In this document: positions 12,137 to 22,613 of the stretch, piece by piece
Layout: each line of letters begins with the position of its first letter
Position numbering within the stretch: position 1 is the stretch's first letter
NCBI RefSeq assembly: GCF_002575655.3
Contig: NC_053039.3
Span: 45,943,290 to 46,007,289, forward strand
Origin: Aegilops tauschii subsp. strangulata
Lineage: Eukaryota; Streptophyta; Magnoliopsida; Poales; Poaceae
Reading direction: 5' to 3'
DNA: 64,000 nucleotides
Notes under the pieces: model-generated
What the model was told of the DNA's origin: nothing
The model's input: only the letters and a program-made list of their open reading frames with translations
Databases searched by the model: none
Position numbers and translations under genes: made by a program

Positions 12137-12154
12137 CTAGAGTCAATAATCTAG

Positions 12155-14223
12155 TTACATTGTGATGAATCGAACACCCATTGCGTCCTGGTGTTGATCA
12201 TGTTTTGCTCTAGGGAGAGGTTTAGTCAACGGATCTGCTACATTCAGGTCCGTATGTACTTTACAAATATCTATGTCTCCATTTTGAACACTTTCACGAA
12301 TGGAGTTGAAGCGACGCTTGATATGCCTGGTCTTCCTGTGAAACCTGGGCTCCTTCGCAAGGGCAATAGCTCCAGTGTTGTCACAGAAGAGAGTCATCGG
12401 CCCGACGCATTGGGAATCACCCCTAGGTCGGTAATGAACTCCTTCATCCAGACTGCTTCCTGCGCTGCTTCCGAGGCTGCCATGTACTCCGCTTCCCATG
12501 TAGATCCCGCCACGACGCTTTGCTTGCAACTGCACCAGCTTACTGCTCCTCCATTAAAAATATACACGTATCCGGTTTGTGACTTCGAGTCATCCAGATC
12601 TGTGTCGAAGCTAGCGTCGACGTAACCCTTTACGATGAGCTCTTCGTCACCTCCATAAACGAGAAACATATCCTTAGTCCTTTTCAGGTACTTTAGGATA
12701 TTCTTGACCGCTGTCCAGTGTTCCATGCCGGGATTACTTTGGTACCTTCCTGCCAAACTTACGGCAAGGTTTACATCAGGTCTGGTACACAGCATGGCAT
12801 ACATAATAGACCCTATGGCCGAGGCATAGGGGATGACACTCATCTTTTCTATATCTTTTGCCGTGGTCGGGCATTGAGCCGTGCTCAACTGCACACCTTG
12901 CAATACAGGCAAGAACCCCTTCTTGGACTGATCCATATTGAACTTCTTCAATATCTTGTCAAGGTATGTACTCTGTGAAAGACCAATGAGGCGTCTTGAT
13001 CTATCTCTATAGATCTTGATGCCTAATATATAAGCAGCTTCTCCAAGGTCCTTCATTGAAAAACACTTATTCAAATAGGCCTTTATACTTTCCAAGAATT
13101 CTATATCATTTCCCATCAATAGTATGTCATCCACATATAATATGAGAAATGCTACAGAGCTCCCACTCACTTTCTTGTAAACACAGGCTTCTCCATATGT
13201 CTGTGTAAACCCAAACGCTTTGATCATCTTATCAAAGCGAATGTTCCAACTCCGAGATGCTTGCACCAGCCCATAGATTGAGCGCTGGAGCTTGCATACT
13301 TTGTTAGCATTCTTAGGATCGACAAAACCTTCCGGCTGCATCATATACAACTCTTCCTTAAGGAAGCCGTTAAGGAATGCCGTTTTGACGTCCATCTGCC
13401 ATATCTCATAATCATAGTATGCGGCAATTGCTAACATGATTCGGACGGACTTCAGCTTCGCTACGGGTGAGAAAGTCTCATCGTAGTCAACCCCTTGAAC
13501 TTGTCGATAACCCTTAGCGACAAGTCGAGCCTTATAGATGGTCACATTACCATCCGCGTCTGTCTTCTTCTTAAAGATCCATTTGTTTTCTATGGCTCGC
13601 CGATCATCGGGCAAGTCAGTCAAAGTCCATACTTCGTTTTCATACATGGATCCTATCTCGGATTTCATGGCTTCTAGCCATTTGTCGGAATCCGGGCCCG
13701 CCATCGCTTCTTCATAGTTCGAAGGTTCACCGTTGTCTAACAACATGATTACCAGGACAGGGTTGCCGTACCACTCTGGTGCGGAACGTTTCCTTGTGGA
13801 CCTACGAGGTTCAGTAGTAAATTGATCCGAAGCTTCATGATCATCATCATTAACTTCCTCCCCAGTCGGTGTAGGCACCACAGGAACATCTTCCCGCGCT
13901 GTGCTACTTTCCGGTTCGGAAGGGGTGACTATCACCTCATCAAGTTCCACTTTCCTCCCACTCAATTCTTTCGAGAGAAACTCCTTCTCCAGAAAGGACC
14001 CGTTCTTGGCAACGAAGATCTTGCCTTCGGATCTGAGGTAGAAGGTATACCCAATAGTTTCCTTAGGGTATCCTATGAAGACGCGTTTTTCCGACTTGGG
14101 TTCGAGCTTTTCAGGTTGAAGTTTCTTGACATAAGCATCGCATCCCCAAACTTTCAGAAACGACAGCTTAGGTTTCTTCCCAAACCACAATTCATACGGT
14201 GTCGTCTCAACGGATTTCGACGG
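12155..14223 (-). pseudogene. Angela-like pol, RT and RNase H half (one frameshift)
   Basis: Second half of the Angela-like polyprotein, reading leftward from the insertion site of Gypsy A. The integrase C-terminus (FGKKPKLSFLKVWGCDAYV) leads into RT: NKWIFKKKTDADG, MDVKTAFLNG and the catalytic LILYVDDILLMGND. RNase H has EAEYMAASEAAQEAVW and continues to ADPLTKPLPRAKH. One base is missing at about 12400, where a G/C run reads TCGGGCCGATG; the first frame ends there and the rest of RNase H continues in another frame to 12155. Frame and protein order continue from 28128 when Gypsy A and one TSD copy are removed. Confidence 0.88.
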
Positions 14224-15410
14224 TGTCGGAGTAAATGGCCATGGGTAGCCTAACCGACTACCCGTGGCTCTTCAGAAAAATTATCAGGCCTTTGGGCCTC
14301 CAAGCACTCCAAGCATTGGGCCGCCTTCCCTGGCCGGCTACCTCTGAAGCCGATTCCCGGAAGGCGACCCAGCCTCAGCAACCCCTCCCCAGGACGACTA
14401 CGGGGTGGCCGACTCCAAGAAGCCGGCCAAGAAGAATGCCGACTCCAAGAAGCCGGCCGAGACCACAACCACCAAAGCTGTTCCCACATAACGGCGACAA
14501 GACGGCGTGTGGCCACAGTGCGGCTCACTACCCCCAAAGCCCGAGGCGGGCATGGCTACAGGAGGCCGTACGGGACGGCCGTCTCCCGTGCGGCTCGGCA
14601 CTGTAGCCATGCTAGCCTCGACGTCATCCACGACAGACTCCCGTACGGCCCACGGGCGGCTGGCCCCTTCAGCCAGAGAGAGGCGTGAAGGCGGCCCAGC
14701 CTTTCCCAGTCGGCCAAGAGCGTAGCCGGCCCCCAGAAGCCGGCTACTCCCTTCCTCGAAGCAGGAGCCCCATTAAGGAGACAAGACGAGGTAAGGCTAC
14801 AGTGATAGCCCCCGAGGCGGCCCACTGTAGCCACGCCTGCCTCGACAAAGCCCTTGTCATCAGAGGCGAGGCTACAGTAAGCAGCCGCCGACAAGACCCT
14901 AGGCGGTGGGGCCGGCCTGTCGACCAAGGAGCCGGCAGCCGGCGGGACCCACCAGCCGGCGGGACCCAATTGCCGGCGGAGAAGCCGGCAAGCGTAGACA
15001 CTGACGGCTGGGACCAGCTCCCAGTCGGATTACCATTGTACCCCCGGGAGGTAGGCCTATATAAACCCCCCGAGCACCCATGCAAAGGGTTGGCATCTGA
15101 GCATAGTTGGCTTCTAGGCATAGCACACCCACCATAGATAGAGAGAAGTAAGAGCTAGCCTTGTTCTTCTTCTCCCTTGAACCCAAACAGCTCTAGGATC
15201 GATTGTAGCTACCTTTCCCGATCTAGTGATCATGCGGAGACCCCGCAGAGCAGGACTAGGGGTGTTATCTCCTCGGAGAGCCCTGAACCTGGGTAAGATC
15301 CGCCGGCGTGCATGTCTTCGCCTCATCCCGTTTCCAGGCACCGGCGACGTTTTATTGGCTCCCACACAGATAAGCCATCCGTTGGCATATGTCGCACCAA
15401 CCACCCGACA
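14224..15410 (+). repeat. 5' LTR of Gypsy element A
   Basis: 1187 bp, TGTCGGAGTAAATGG to CCACCCGACA. It is G+C-rich, with many CCGGC/GCCGGC-type words. The ATG at 15232 in its last 180 bp opens a frame that runs on into gag. Confidence 0.93.
15056..15067 (+). promoter_or_regulatory. TATA box, Gypsy A 5' LTR
   Basis: CCTATATAAACC about 345 bp before the LTR end. Transcription would start near 15090, leaving the ATG at 15232 on the message. The same motif is in the 3' LTR near 27773-27783. Confidence 0.7.
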
Positions 15411-18398
15411 TTTGGCGCCCACCGTGGGGCCAGGTGCACCGTCGTCCGGAGACCTGTTCTGGACGGGAACCCTCTTCCTCCCCCGCGAGCACAGCCAGCC
15501 TGCTGCGCGTGATGGCGTTTGACTCGACGCGCTGCAAGGCGTCGACGATGCCTGCGCAGCGAGCCGCCTCGCCGATCTGCTCGGCGAGACTCGCATCTCC
15601 GATGAGCCCGCGTCCGATGCAGGCACCGACTACCCCGAGAGCCGCCTCGTTAGCCTCCTCGACCAGATTCACGTCTCCAGCGAGCCTGCTGTAGATGTGG
15701 AGTCGGTCGGCTCCACCGACCCGATGCTCGTCGACTCCGACACCGCATCGCTTGACGCCTACCCCTCCGACGTGGTGGTCTTCGACGACCCCCTCCCTCG
15801 AGCTGACAGCGGCAGCAGCGCTGTCACCGAAGTGCTGGTCATCAGCCACGTCGCCAACTCGGGCGAGAACGCCAACGACGCCCTGCAAGCGGCAATGCAC
15901 GACCTCTCCGTCCCCATCCCGGCCGATGCCGACGCCGAGACCCTGGAGGCACGCCGCCTTGCTCTCATCGCGGAGGGCCAGAAGATAGCCTCCATGAGAC
16001 GCCTCACCGAGGCCCACCAGCGCGAAGTCGACCGCGCCGCCTTCGGTACACCGCCGCCTAGCGGCCCGAGCCGAGCCGGCTTCGTCCAGAAGCGTGGCGC
16101 GGCCGTTGCCAGCATGCTGGGTGCAGATCGCCCCGTCTACGCCACCTCGCTCGAGAATCTGCGAGCCGCTCAGGCGGCTGCAGAGGAGCTCAATGGGCTG
16201 GGAGCCGATGAGCTCCCCTACATGACGAGACGGATCCAGCAGCTGCTCGACGCGGCTGCAGAACGGCACGAAGCCGGCGCCCGTGCTGATAGTCATCCCC
16301 CGCGCCGGGAGCACGCCGCGACGTCCCGCTCGCCGACTGCGAGCGGCGCGCGCCAGAAGAAAGACAAGGAGCCGGCTGCCAGCCGCAGCCGGACTCGCAT
16401 CACTATCGAGCGCGACGCGGAGGGCCGCCCTCGAGCAGTAGAGCACCAAGGAAACCTGCCCCCTCCTCCGCCTCGAAGAGAAAGACGCCTCACTCCGCCG
16501 CCCATCACACATCCGACTCTTGGCGACCGACTCGGCCGCCGAGAAGGAGTCGGCGAGAATGACGCCCGCCACAGGATCGACCGCCTTGCTCGATCCTTGG
16601 CGTTAGAAGAAGAAGACGATGTCGGCCCGCCATGCTTTGGCCCCCGCATCCGCGACGAGCCCTTCCCCAAAGGGTTCTCGCTCCCCAGAGACACGCCCAA
16701 GTACAACGGCTCGGTGAAGCCGGAAGATTGGCTCATCGACTACTCCACGGCCGTCAGCATAGCCAACGGCAATCGGCGCGTCGCCGTGAAGTATGTCCCC
16801 CTCATGCTGCAAGGCATGGCACGCACATGGCTCAACAGCCTCAAGCCCTACAGCATCAACAGTTGGCTGGACTTCACCGAAGTCTTCGTCCGCAACTTCA
16901 CCAGCACCTACAAGCGGCCTCCCAAGCCTCGCCAGCTCTCCCTCTGCGTCCAAGGGCCCAACGAGTCGACCCGCGACTACCTCACGCGATGGGCCGAGCT
17001 CCGCAACTCCTGCGAGGGAGTGCACGAGGTCCAGGCCATCGAGTACTTCACCGCCGGGTGCTGAGAGGGACCCTCCTCAAGCACCGACTCCTCTGCGACG
17101 AGCCGGCTACCCTCGATGAGCTGCTGGTCATCGCCGACAAGTACGCCACCGCCGACTCCTCAATGAAGACCGAGCTCCGAGTGGACGCCTCGGGAAAAGT
17201 AATTGCTCCGGCTCCCAAGACGCCGGCTGGCGACCCTAATCGGCGCCCCTACCAGAACGACCACAAGCGCAAGGGCCCCATGCCGACTCCCTCCAGTCGC
17301 CAGGTGGCCACAGTTGAAGACGAGCAGCCCGAAGATCGGCCCGCTCCCAAGAAGAAGGGTGGCCGGCCGCCTTGGCAGCCGTCTTTCTCCTATGAACAAG
17401 CACTCGACGCCCCCTGCAAGTTCCACAGCGGCGCGAAGCCGTCCAACCACACAACCCGGAAATGCCACTGGCTCACCTGCATCACCAAGGGCGAGGGGAT
17501 GTTGCCGCCTCCAGCCCCCCAGCAGTCGGCGGCTCGGCCGGCAGTCGGCGCCATCCAAGACGAATTTCCCGAAGAGCACGCCGCCTACGTCGTCTTCACC
17601 AGTCAAGCCGATGACAAGCGCAGTCGGCGCCGACAGCATCAAGAAGTTAACGCAATCGCCTCTAGCACCGCCGAGTTCATGCACTGGTCAGAAAAGCCAA
17701 TCAGCTGGAGCCAGGCTGACCACCCAGAGGTGATGCCTTCGCCTGGCTCCTATGCAATGGTCTTGGACGTCACCCTCGCGACGAAGAGGCGAGCTGCCAG
17801 ATTTTACCGCGTCCTGATAGACGGCGGAAGCAGTATCAACATACTGTACCGCGATACCATGGAGAAGCTGAACATCAAAGCGAAGCAGCTCATGCCGAGC
17901 CGCACCGTCTTCCACGGCATCGTCCCCGGCTTGTCTTGCTCTCCAATCGGCAAGATCAAAATGGATGTTCTCTTCGGAGACAAAGATCATTTTCGCCGGG
18001 AAGCAATATGGTTCGAGGTAGTGGATTTAGAGAGCCCCTATCATGCACTGCTTGGCCGACCTGCTTTGGCCAAGTTCATGGCTGTGCCCCCCTACGCCTA
18101 CCTAAAGATGAAGATGCCGAGCTCGAAGGGGATCATCACGGTAGCCGGCGACTACAAGAAGTCCATCGAGTGCGCCATGGCCAGTAGCCGGCCGGCCGAG
18201 TCCCTCGTGGTGGCAGAAGAGAAGAAGATGTTGGAACGGGTTGTGGCCATGGCCGGCAAGCAGCCGGCCTTGTCCCCCAACCCCAAGGATTGTGATGCGC
18301 AGGGCTCCTTCCAGCCGGCCAAAGAGACGAAGAAGATACCTCTGGACCTGGAGAACCCGGAGAGGTTCGCTGTGATTGGGGCGAACTTAGACAGTAAA
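15232..18398 (+). pseudogene. Gypsy A Gag-protease (one stop, one frameshift)
   Basis: A frame opening at ATG 15232 inside the LTR crosses the primer-binding site and stops at a TGA (15520-15522); the same frame is then open to 17064. A single missing base near 17060 (TGCTGAGAGG) moves the reading frame, which continues open to 18398. The Gag core lies at about 16700-17060 (VPLMLQGMARTWLNSLKPYS, WLDFTEVFVRNF). A Cys-His cluster follows near 17415 with spacing C-X2-H-X7-H-X4-C, not the usual CCHC knuckle. The aspartic protease has VLIDGGSSINILY near 17815 and ALLGRPALAKF. The last codon, AAA, precedes an in-frame TAG. Both breaks look like simple decay or sequence errors. Confidence 0.85.
15411..15431 (+). 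other. Primer-binding site, Gypsy A
   Basis: TTTGGCGCCCACCGTGGGGC directly follows the 5' LTR. The same core (GCCCACCGTGGGGC) follows the LTR of element B, so both probably use the same tRNA primer. Confidence 0.8.
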
Positions 18399-18401
18399 TA
18401 G
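18399..18401 (+). promoter_or_regulatory. In-frame UAG between protease and RT, probable readthrough site
   Basis: Protease and RT are in the same frame with only this TAG between them: AAA TAG GAA GGC. Element B has the identical context at the same place in the protein (59206-59208). Retroviral-type readthrough of UAG followed by G is known, and stop codons between coding blocks are reported for some plant LTR elements. No conserved downstream hairpin was found by eye: A can pair AGGAAG with CTTCCT, but B cannot. Confidence 0.65.
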
Positions 18402-21400
18402 GAAGGCGAGCTCGTCGACTTCCTCCGTGAGAATCGAGACGTCTTTGCATGGTCCCCAAAGGACATGCCGGGTGTCCCGAAGGATTTCGCCGAGCACAAA
18501 TTACATGCCCGAGCTGATGCGAAGCCGGTCAAGCAACCACTCCGCCGACTGTCTGAAGAGAAGCGAAGAATTGTGGGAGAAGAGATAGCCCGGCTCCTTG
18601 CCGCCGGCTTTATCACGGAAGTGTTCTTTCCAGAGTGGCTTGCCAACCCAGTTCTGGTTCTGAAGAAGAATAACAAGTGGCGTATGTGTATAGACTACAC
18701 TAGTCTGAACAAGGCCTGCCCAAAGGATCCGTTTGCTCTGCCACGGATTGACCAAGTGATAGACTCCACAGCCGGATGCGAGCTGTTAAGTTTTTTGGAT
18801 GCATACTCAGGGTATCATCAGATCAAGTTGGACCCGACTGACCGCCTGAAGACTGCCTTCATCACACCCTTTGGAGCTTTCTGCTACCTGACAATGACAT
18901 TCGGCTTGAGAAATGCTGGTGCCACTTTTCAGCATTGCATGCAGAAATGTCTCTTGAAACAACTCGGCAGAAATGCCCACGTCTACGTAGACGACATTGT
19001 GGTGAAGACAGAGAAGCGCGGTACCTTGCTGGAAGACCTGAGAGAAACATTCGCCAACTTGCGCCGATTCCAGATCAAGCTCAACCCTGAGAAGTGCGTG
19101 TTCGGAGTGCCAGCCGGCCAGCTGTTGGGCTTCCTGGTCTCCGAGCGCGGCATCGAATGCAACCCCGTCAAGATCAAGGCCATCGAGAGGATGGAGATTC
19201 CCACCAAACTGCGAGATGTGCAGAAGTTCACTGGCTGCTTAGCCTCTCTGAATCGTTTTATCAGCCGACTAGGCGAGAAGGCCCTCCCCCTGTACCGACT
19301 CATGAAGAAGTCCACTCACTTCGAGTGGAATGATCAAGCCGACCAAGCCTTCCATGAGTTGAAGAAAATGCTGACCACTCCGCCTGTCCTGGCTGCGCCG
19401 ACTGAGAAGGAGCCCATGCTCCTCTACATCGCCGCAACTAGCCGAGTCGTCAGCACTGTTATTGTGGTCCAGCGCTCGGAGGAAGGCCGAGCCCAGCTAG
19501 TCCAGAGGCCGGTCTACTATCTCAGCGAAGTACTATCCAGCTCAAAGCAAAACTACCCGCACTACCAGAAGATGTGCTATGGAGTGTACTTCGCTGCCAA
19601 GAAACTGAAGCCCTACTTCCAAGAGCACCCCATCACGGTCGTGTGCACTGCTCCGCTCGCCGAGATCATAGGCAGCCGGGATGCATCCAGCCGGGTGGCC
19701 AAATGGGCCATTGCATTAGCGCCCGACACGATCTTCTATCAACCCCGCACCGCCATCAAGTCACAAGCATTGGCCGACTTCCTCGTCGACTGGGCCGAGA
19801 CCCAGTACCTACCGCCGGCTCCCGACTCTACCCATTGGCGGATGCACTTTGACGGGTCCAAGATGCGCACCGGCTTGGGAGCCGGCATCGTCCTCACCTC
19901 TCCCAAAGGTGACAAGCTCAAGTACACACTGCAGATCCACTTCGCCGCCTCCAACAACGTGGCCGAGTACGAGGCGCTCGTACACGGGCTCCGGCTAGCC
20001 AAAGAGCTTGGCATACGCCGAATCCTGTGTTACGGCGACTCGGACTTGGTGGTCCAGCAATCATCTGGCGACTGGGACGCCAAGGACGCGAACATGGCGA
20101 GCTACCGATTCCTCGTCCAGCAGATAAGCGGATATTTCGAGGGGTGCGAGTTCCTTCACGTGCCAAGGGCCGACAACGACCAAGCAGATGCCCTAGCACG
20201 GATCGGCTCCACCCGACAAGCCATACCGACTGGCGTCTCCCTCCAGCGCCTCCTCAAGCCGTCCATCAAGCCGTCTCCAGAGTTGGATTCCATTTTCGTA
20301 CCGCCTGCGCCAGATACAGCCAGATCCGACTGGAGAAATCTCGCAGGCGGCGCGGGGACTTCGACAACCGGCCTGGGGACTACCGTAGTCGCACCCGGCC
20401 CAGGGACTTCAGAACCCGGCCCGGGGACTGTAGCAGTCGGCCCGGGGACTACAACAACACAAGAAGTGGTGGCCGACTCCAATTCAACGCCACCCAACCC
20501 ACCCACCCGAGTCATGGTGGCCACATTAACAGAAGAAGAAGTCACAGCTCCCTCATGGGCCCAGCCCATCCTCAAGTTCCTAGTCAGCAGAGAGCTGCCG
20601 GCTGACGAGATCTCAGCAAGACTAGTGCAACGACGAGCCACAGCATATACAATAATCAACAGAGAGCTTGTGAAGCGCAGCGTCACCGGAGTTTTCCAGC
20701 GTTGTGTCGAGCCAGAAAAAGGAGTGGCAATCCTCAAAGACATCCACCAAGGCGAGTGCGGCCACCACGCAGCCTCAAGATCCCTTGTGGCCCAGGCTTT
20801 CCGCCATGGTTTCTTCTGGCCGACTGCCTTGGAGGATGCTAAAGATATAGTCAAGAGCTGCAGAGGATGCCAAGTTTTTAGTTCCAAGCAACACCTGCCG
20901 GCTTCTGCACTCAAGACCATTCCCCTCACCTGGCCTTTTGCCGTCTGGGGACTGGACATGGTGGGCCCTTTCAAGACGGCCCGCGGCGGCCTGACACATC
21001 TACTGGTCGCTGTGGACAAGTTCACAAACTGGATCGAAGCCAAGCCGATTAAGAAGCTGAACGGGCCGACTGCCGTGACATTCATCACCGACATCACTAT
21101 TCGGTACGGCGTGCCACACAGCATCATCACCGACAATGGCACGAACTTCGCCAAAGGAGCACTGGCTCGTTTCTACGCGACGCAGGGCATCCGACTGGAC
21201 TTAGCGTCTGTTGCCCACCCGCAGTCAAATGGCCAGGTCGAGCGAGCAAATGGACTCATCCTCTCCGGCATCAAGCCCCGACTGGTTGTACCACTGGAGC
21301 GATCGGCCGGCTGCTGGCTCGAAGAGCTGCCGGCTGTCCTCTGGAGTCTGCGCACCACACCCAACAAGTCAACCGGCTTCACTCCATTTTTCCTCGTGTA

Positions 21401-21821
21401 CGGTGCCGAGGCTGTCATCCCAACAGACATCGAGTTCGACTCGCCTCGGACCACCATGTACACGGAGGAGGAGGCCAAAGAAGCAAGAGAAGACGGCGTG
21501 GACCTCCTGGAAGAAGGCCGGCTGTTAGCACTCAGCCGGTCCGCCATCTACCAGCAAGGGCTACGCCGCTACTACAACCGCAAGGTCAAGCCGAGATCCT
21601 TCCAAGAGGGCGACCTTGTGCTCCGGCTGATCCAGCGAACAGCCGGCCAGCACAAGCTCTCGGCCCCTTGGGAAGGCCCCTTCGTCGTCAGCAAGGCACT
21701 CGGCAACGACTCCTACTACTTGATCGACGCGCAAAAACCAAGAGCACGCAAGAGAGACGACTCCGGCGAGGACTCGGAGCGACCATGGAACGCAAACCTC
21801 CTAAGACGATTTTACAGCTGA
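18402..21821 (+). CDS. Gypsy A Pol: RT, two RNase H domains, integrase
   Basis: Open for 1139 codons after the UAG; the first internal ATG is at 18465. RT has FLDAYSGYHQI and the catalytic YVDDIVVK. The first RNase H includes RPVYYLSEVLSSSKQNY. A second, plant/archaeal-type RNase H has MHFDGSK, NNVAEYEAL and YGDSDLV. A linker with a Gly/Pro/Thr repeat follows, then integrase: zinc finger (CGHHAAS with CRGCQ), catalytic GLDMVGPF and ITDNGTNFAKGA, and a C-terminus ending NLLRRFYS. It would copy genomic RNA and insert the DNA. The frame is intact although the upstream gag is broken. Very similar in layout to element B Pol, but clearly diverged. Confidence 0.93.
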   Translation, partial: EGELVDFLRENRDVFAWSPKDMPGVPKDFAEHKLHARADAKPVKQPLRRLSEEKRRIVGEEIARLLAAGFITEVFFPEWLANPVLVLKKNNKWRMCIDYTSLNKACPKDPFALPRIDQVIDSTAGCELLSFLDAYSGYHQIKLDPTDRLKTAFITPFGAFCYLTMTFGLRNAGATFQHCMQKCLLKQLGRNAHVYVDDIVVKTEKRGTLLEDLRETFANLRRFQIKLNPEKCVFGVPAGQLLGFLVSERGIECNPVKIKAIERMEIPTKLRDVQKFTGCLASLNRFISRLGEKALPLYRLMKKSTHFEWNDQADQAFHELKKMLTTPPVLAAPTEKEPMLLYIAATSRVVSTVIVVQRSEEGRAQLVQRPVYYLSEVLSSSKQNYPHYQKMCYGVYFAAKKLKPYFQEHPITVVCTAPLAEIIGSRDASSRVAKWAIALAPDTIFYQPRTAIKSQALADFLVDWAETQYLPPAPDSTHWRMHFDGSKMRTGLGAGIVLTSPKGDKLKYTLQIHFAASNNVAEYEALVHGLRLAKELGIRRILCYGDSDLVVQQSSGDWDAKDANMASYRFLVQQISGYFEGCEFLHVPRADNDQADALARIGSTRQAIPTGVSLQRLLKPSIKPSPELDSIFVPPAPDTARSDWRNLAGGAGTSTTGLGTTVVAPGPGTSEPGPGTVAVGPGTTTTQEVVADSNSTPPNPPTRVMVATLTEEEVTAPSWAQPILKFLVSRELPADEISARLVQRRATAYTIINRELVKRSVTGVFQRCVEPEKGVAILKDIHQGECGHHAASRSLVAQAFRHGFFWPTALEDAKDIVKSCRGCQVFSSKQHLPASALKTIPLTWPFAVWGLDMVGPFKTARGGLTHLLVAVDKFTNWIEAKPIKKLNGPTAVTFITDITIRYGVPHSIITDNGTNFAKGALARFYATQGIRLDLASVAHPQSNGQVERANGLILSGIKPRLVVPLERSAGCWLEELPAVLWSLRTTPNKSTGFTPFFLVYGAEAVIPTDIEFDSPRTTMYTEEEAKEAREDGVDLLEEGRLLALSRSAIYQQGLRRYYNRKVKPRSFQEGDLVLRLIQRTAGQHKLSAPWEGPFVVSKALGNDSYYLIDAQKPRARKRDDSGEDSERPWNANLLRRFYS
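20341..20457 (+). repeat. In-frame minisatellite in the RNase H-integrase linker
   Basis: About five degenerate units of 22-27 bases built on CCCGGCCCGGGGACT, coding for repeats such as GPGTSEPGPGTVAVGPGTTT. The frame stays open. The unit contains CGGGGACTAC, the same 10-mer that forms the PPT of this element. Element B Pol has no such insert. Confidence 0.8.
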
Positions 21822-22613
21822 AAAGCAGTATGTATCACGCTACCCTTTTGTATTAAGTACAAACCAACAGGCCCCCCGAACAGTACTCGGGGACTGCCTT
21901 TTATTTATCTATGAATGACGAGTGTCATATCCATGAATGTATTATTACATTTCGAATTCTTGTCCGGCACCGGGTTCGACTAGTCGGCCCAGGGAACTGG
22001 CCGCCTTGAGCTATATCGCAAATTTTTCCTAAAGTCAGAAAAGTAGTGTGCCGGCTCCCGAGTCCTCTCTTGTTGAAAGTCACAGCTCAAAGAACTGACT
22101 GTCCGACTAGCAAGAGGGAAGACAGAAAGGATGCCCACACGAAAAATGGCTAAGGAACAACGAACCTATATAGCAAAAAGACGGCCTCCAAACATGCCTG
22201 CCGGCTGTCAAAGCAGCCGGCTGGCCGGCTTCCTAAAAAACTTAGCTTTAGTCCAGCAGAGCTAAAGTACTTCCCCCTCCCCAATCGGCCAGGCACTCCC
22301 CGGCTACAGATTGCAGAGCAACTGTTTGACTGGGGAGGCGACAACCAAGGGAGGGCGGCAAAGGAAAAAGCAGAAGGACAAAGAGCAAAGCACAAGGAAA
22401 GGCCGAATGCATAAGTTATATACATAAAAGCCGCCAACAGGCCGGCAACAGACATAAGTTCGAATACACCCAGTGGGTGGAATTGTGCGAATTTAACCAA
22501 ACATTGTTCTAAAGAGTAACAAGACAGGAAAAGCAAAAGACGGCAGACTAGGGCGCGACATGAAGGCCGAGCTGGTCGGTGAAGGCGGCCTCGCCGGCTG
22601 AAGGAGTGGCCGC
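21822..22613. other. Spacer between Pol and antisense gene of Gypsy A
   Basis: No gene seen. It holds the converging 3' ends of pol (+) and the antisense gene (-). A/T-rich DNA around 21842-21975 could hold the polyadenylation signals of either; no firm site was assigned. A copy of CTCGGGGACT lies at 21880-21892. Confidence 0.6.

Noticed and set aside
15352..16572. Minus-strand open frame of about 400 codons opposite gag A
   Set aside because: It shadows the G+C-rich gag coding strand, crosses the primer site and LTR end, and shows no domain.
18396..18430. Hairpin AGGAAG/CTTCCT straddling the UAG of element A as a readthrough signal
   Set aside because: The pairing is not kept in element B, where the 3' side reads GTTCAT, so it is probably chance.
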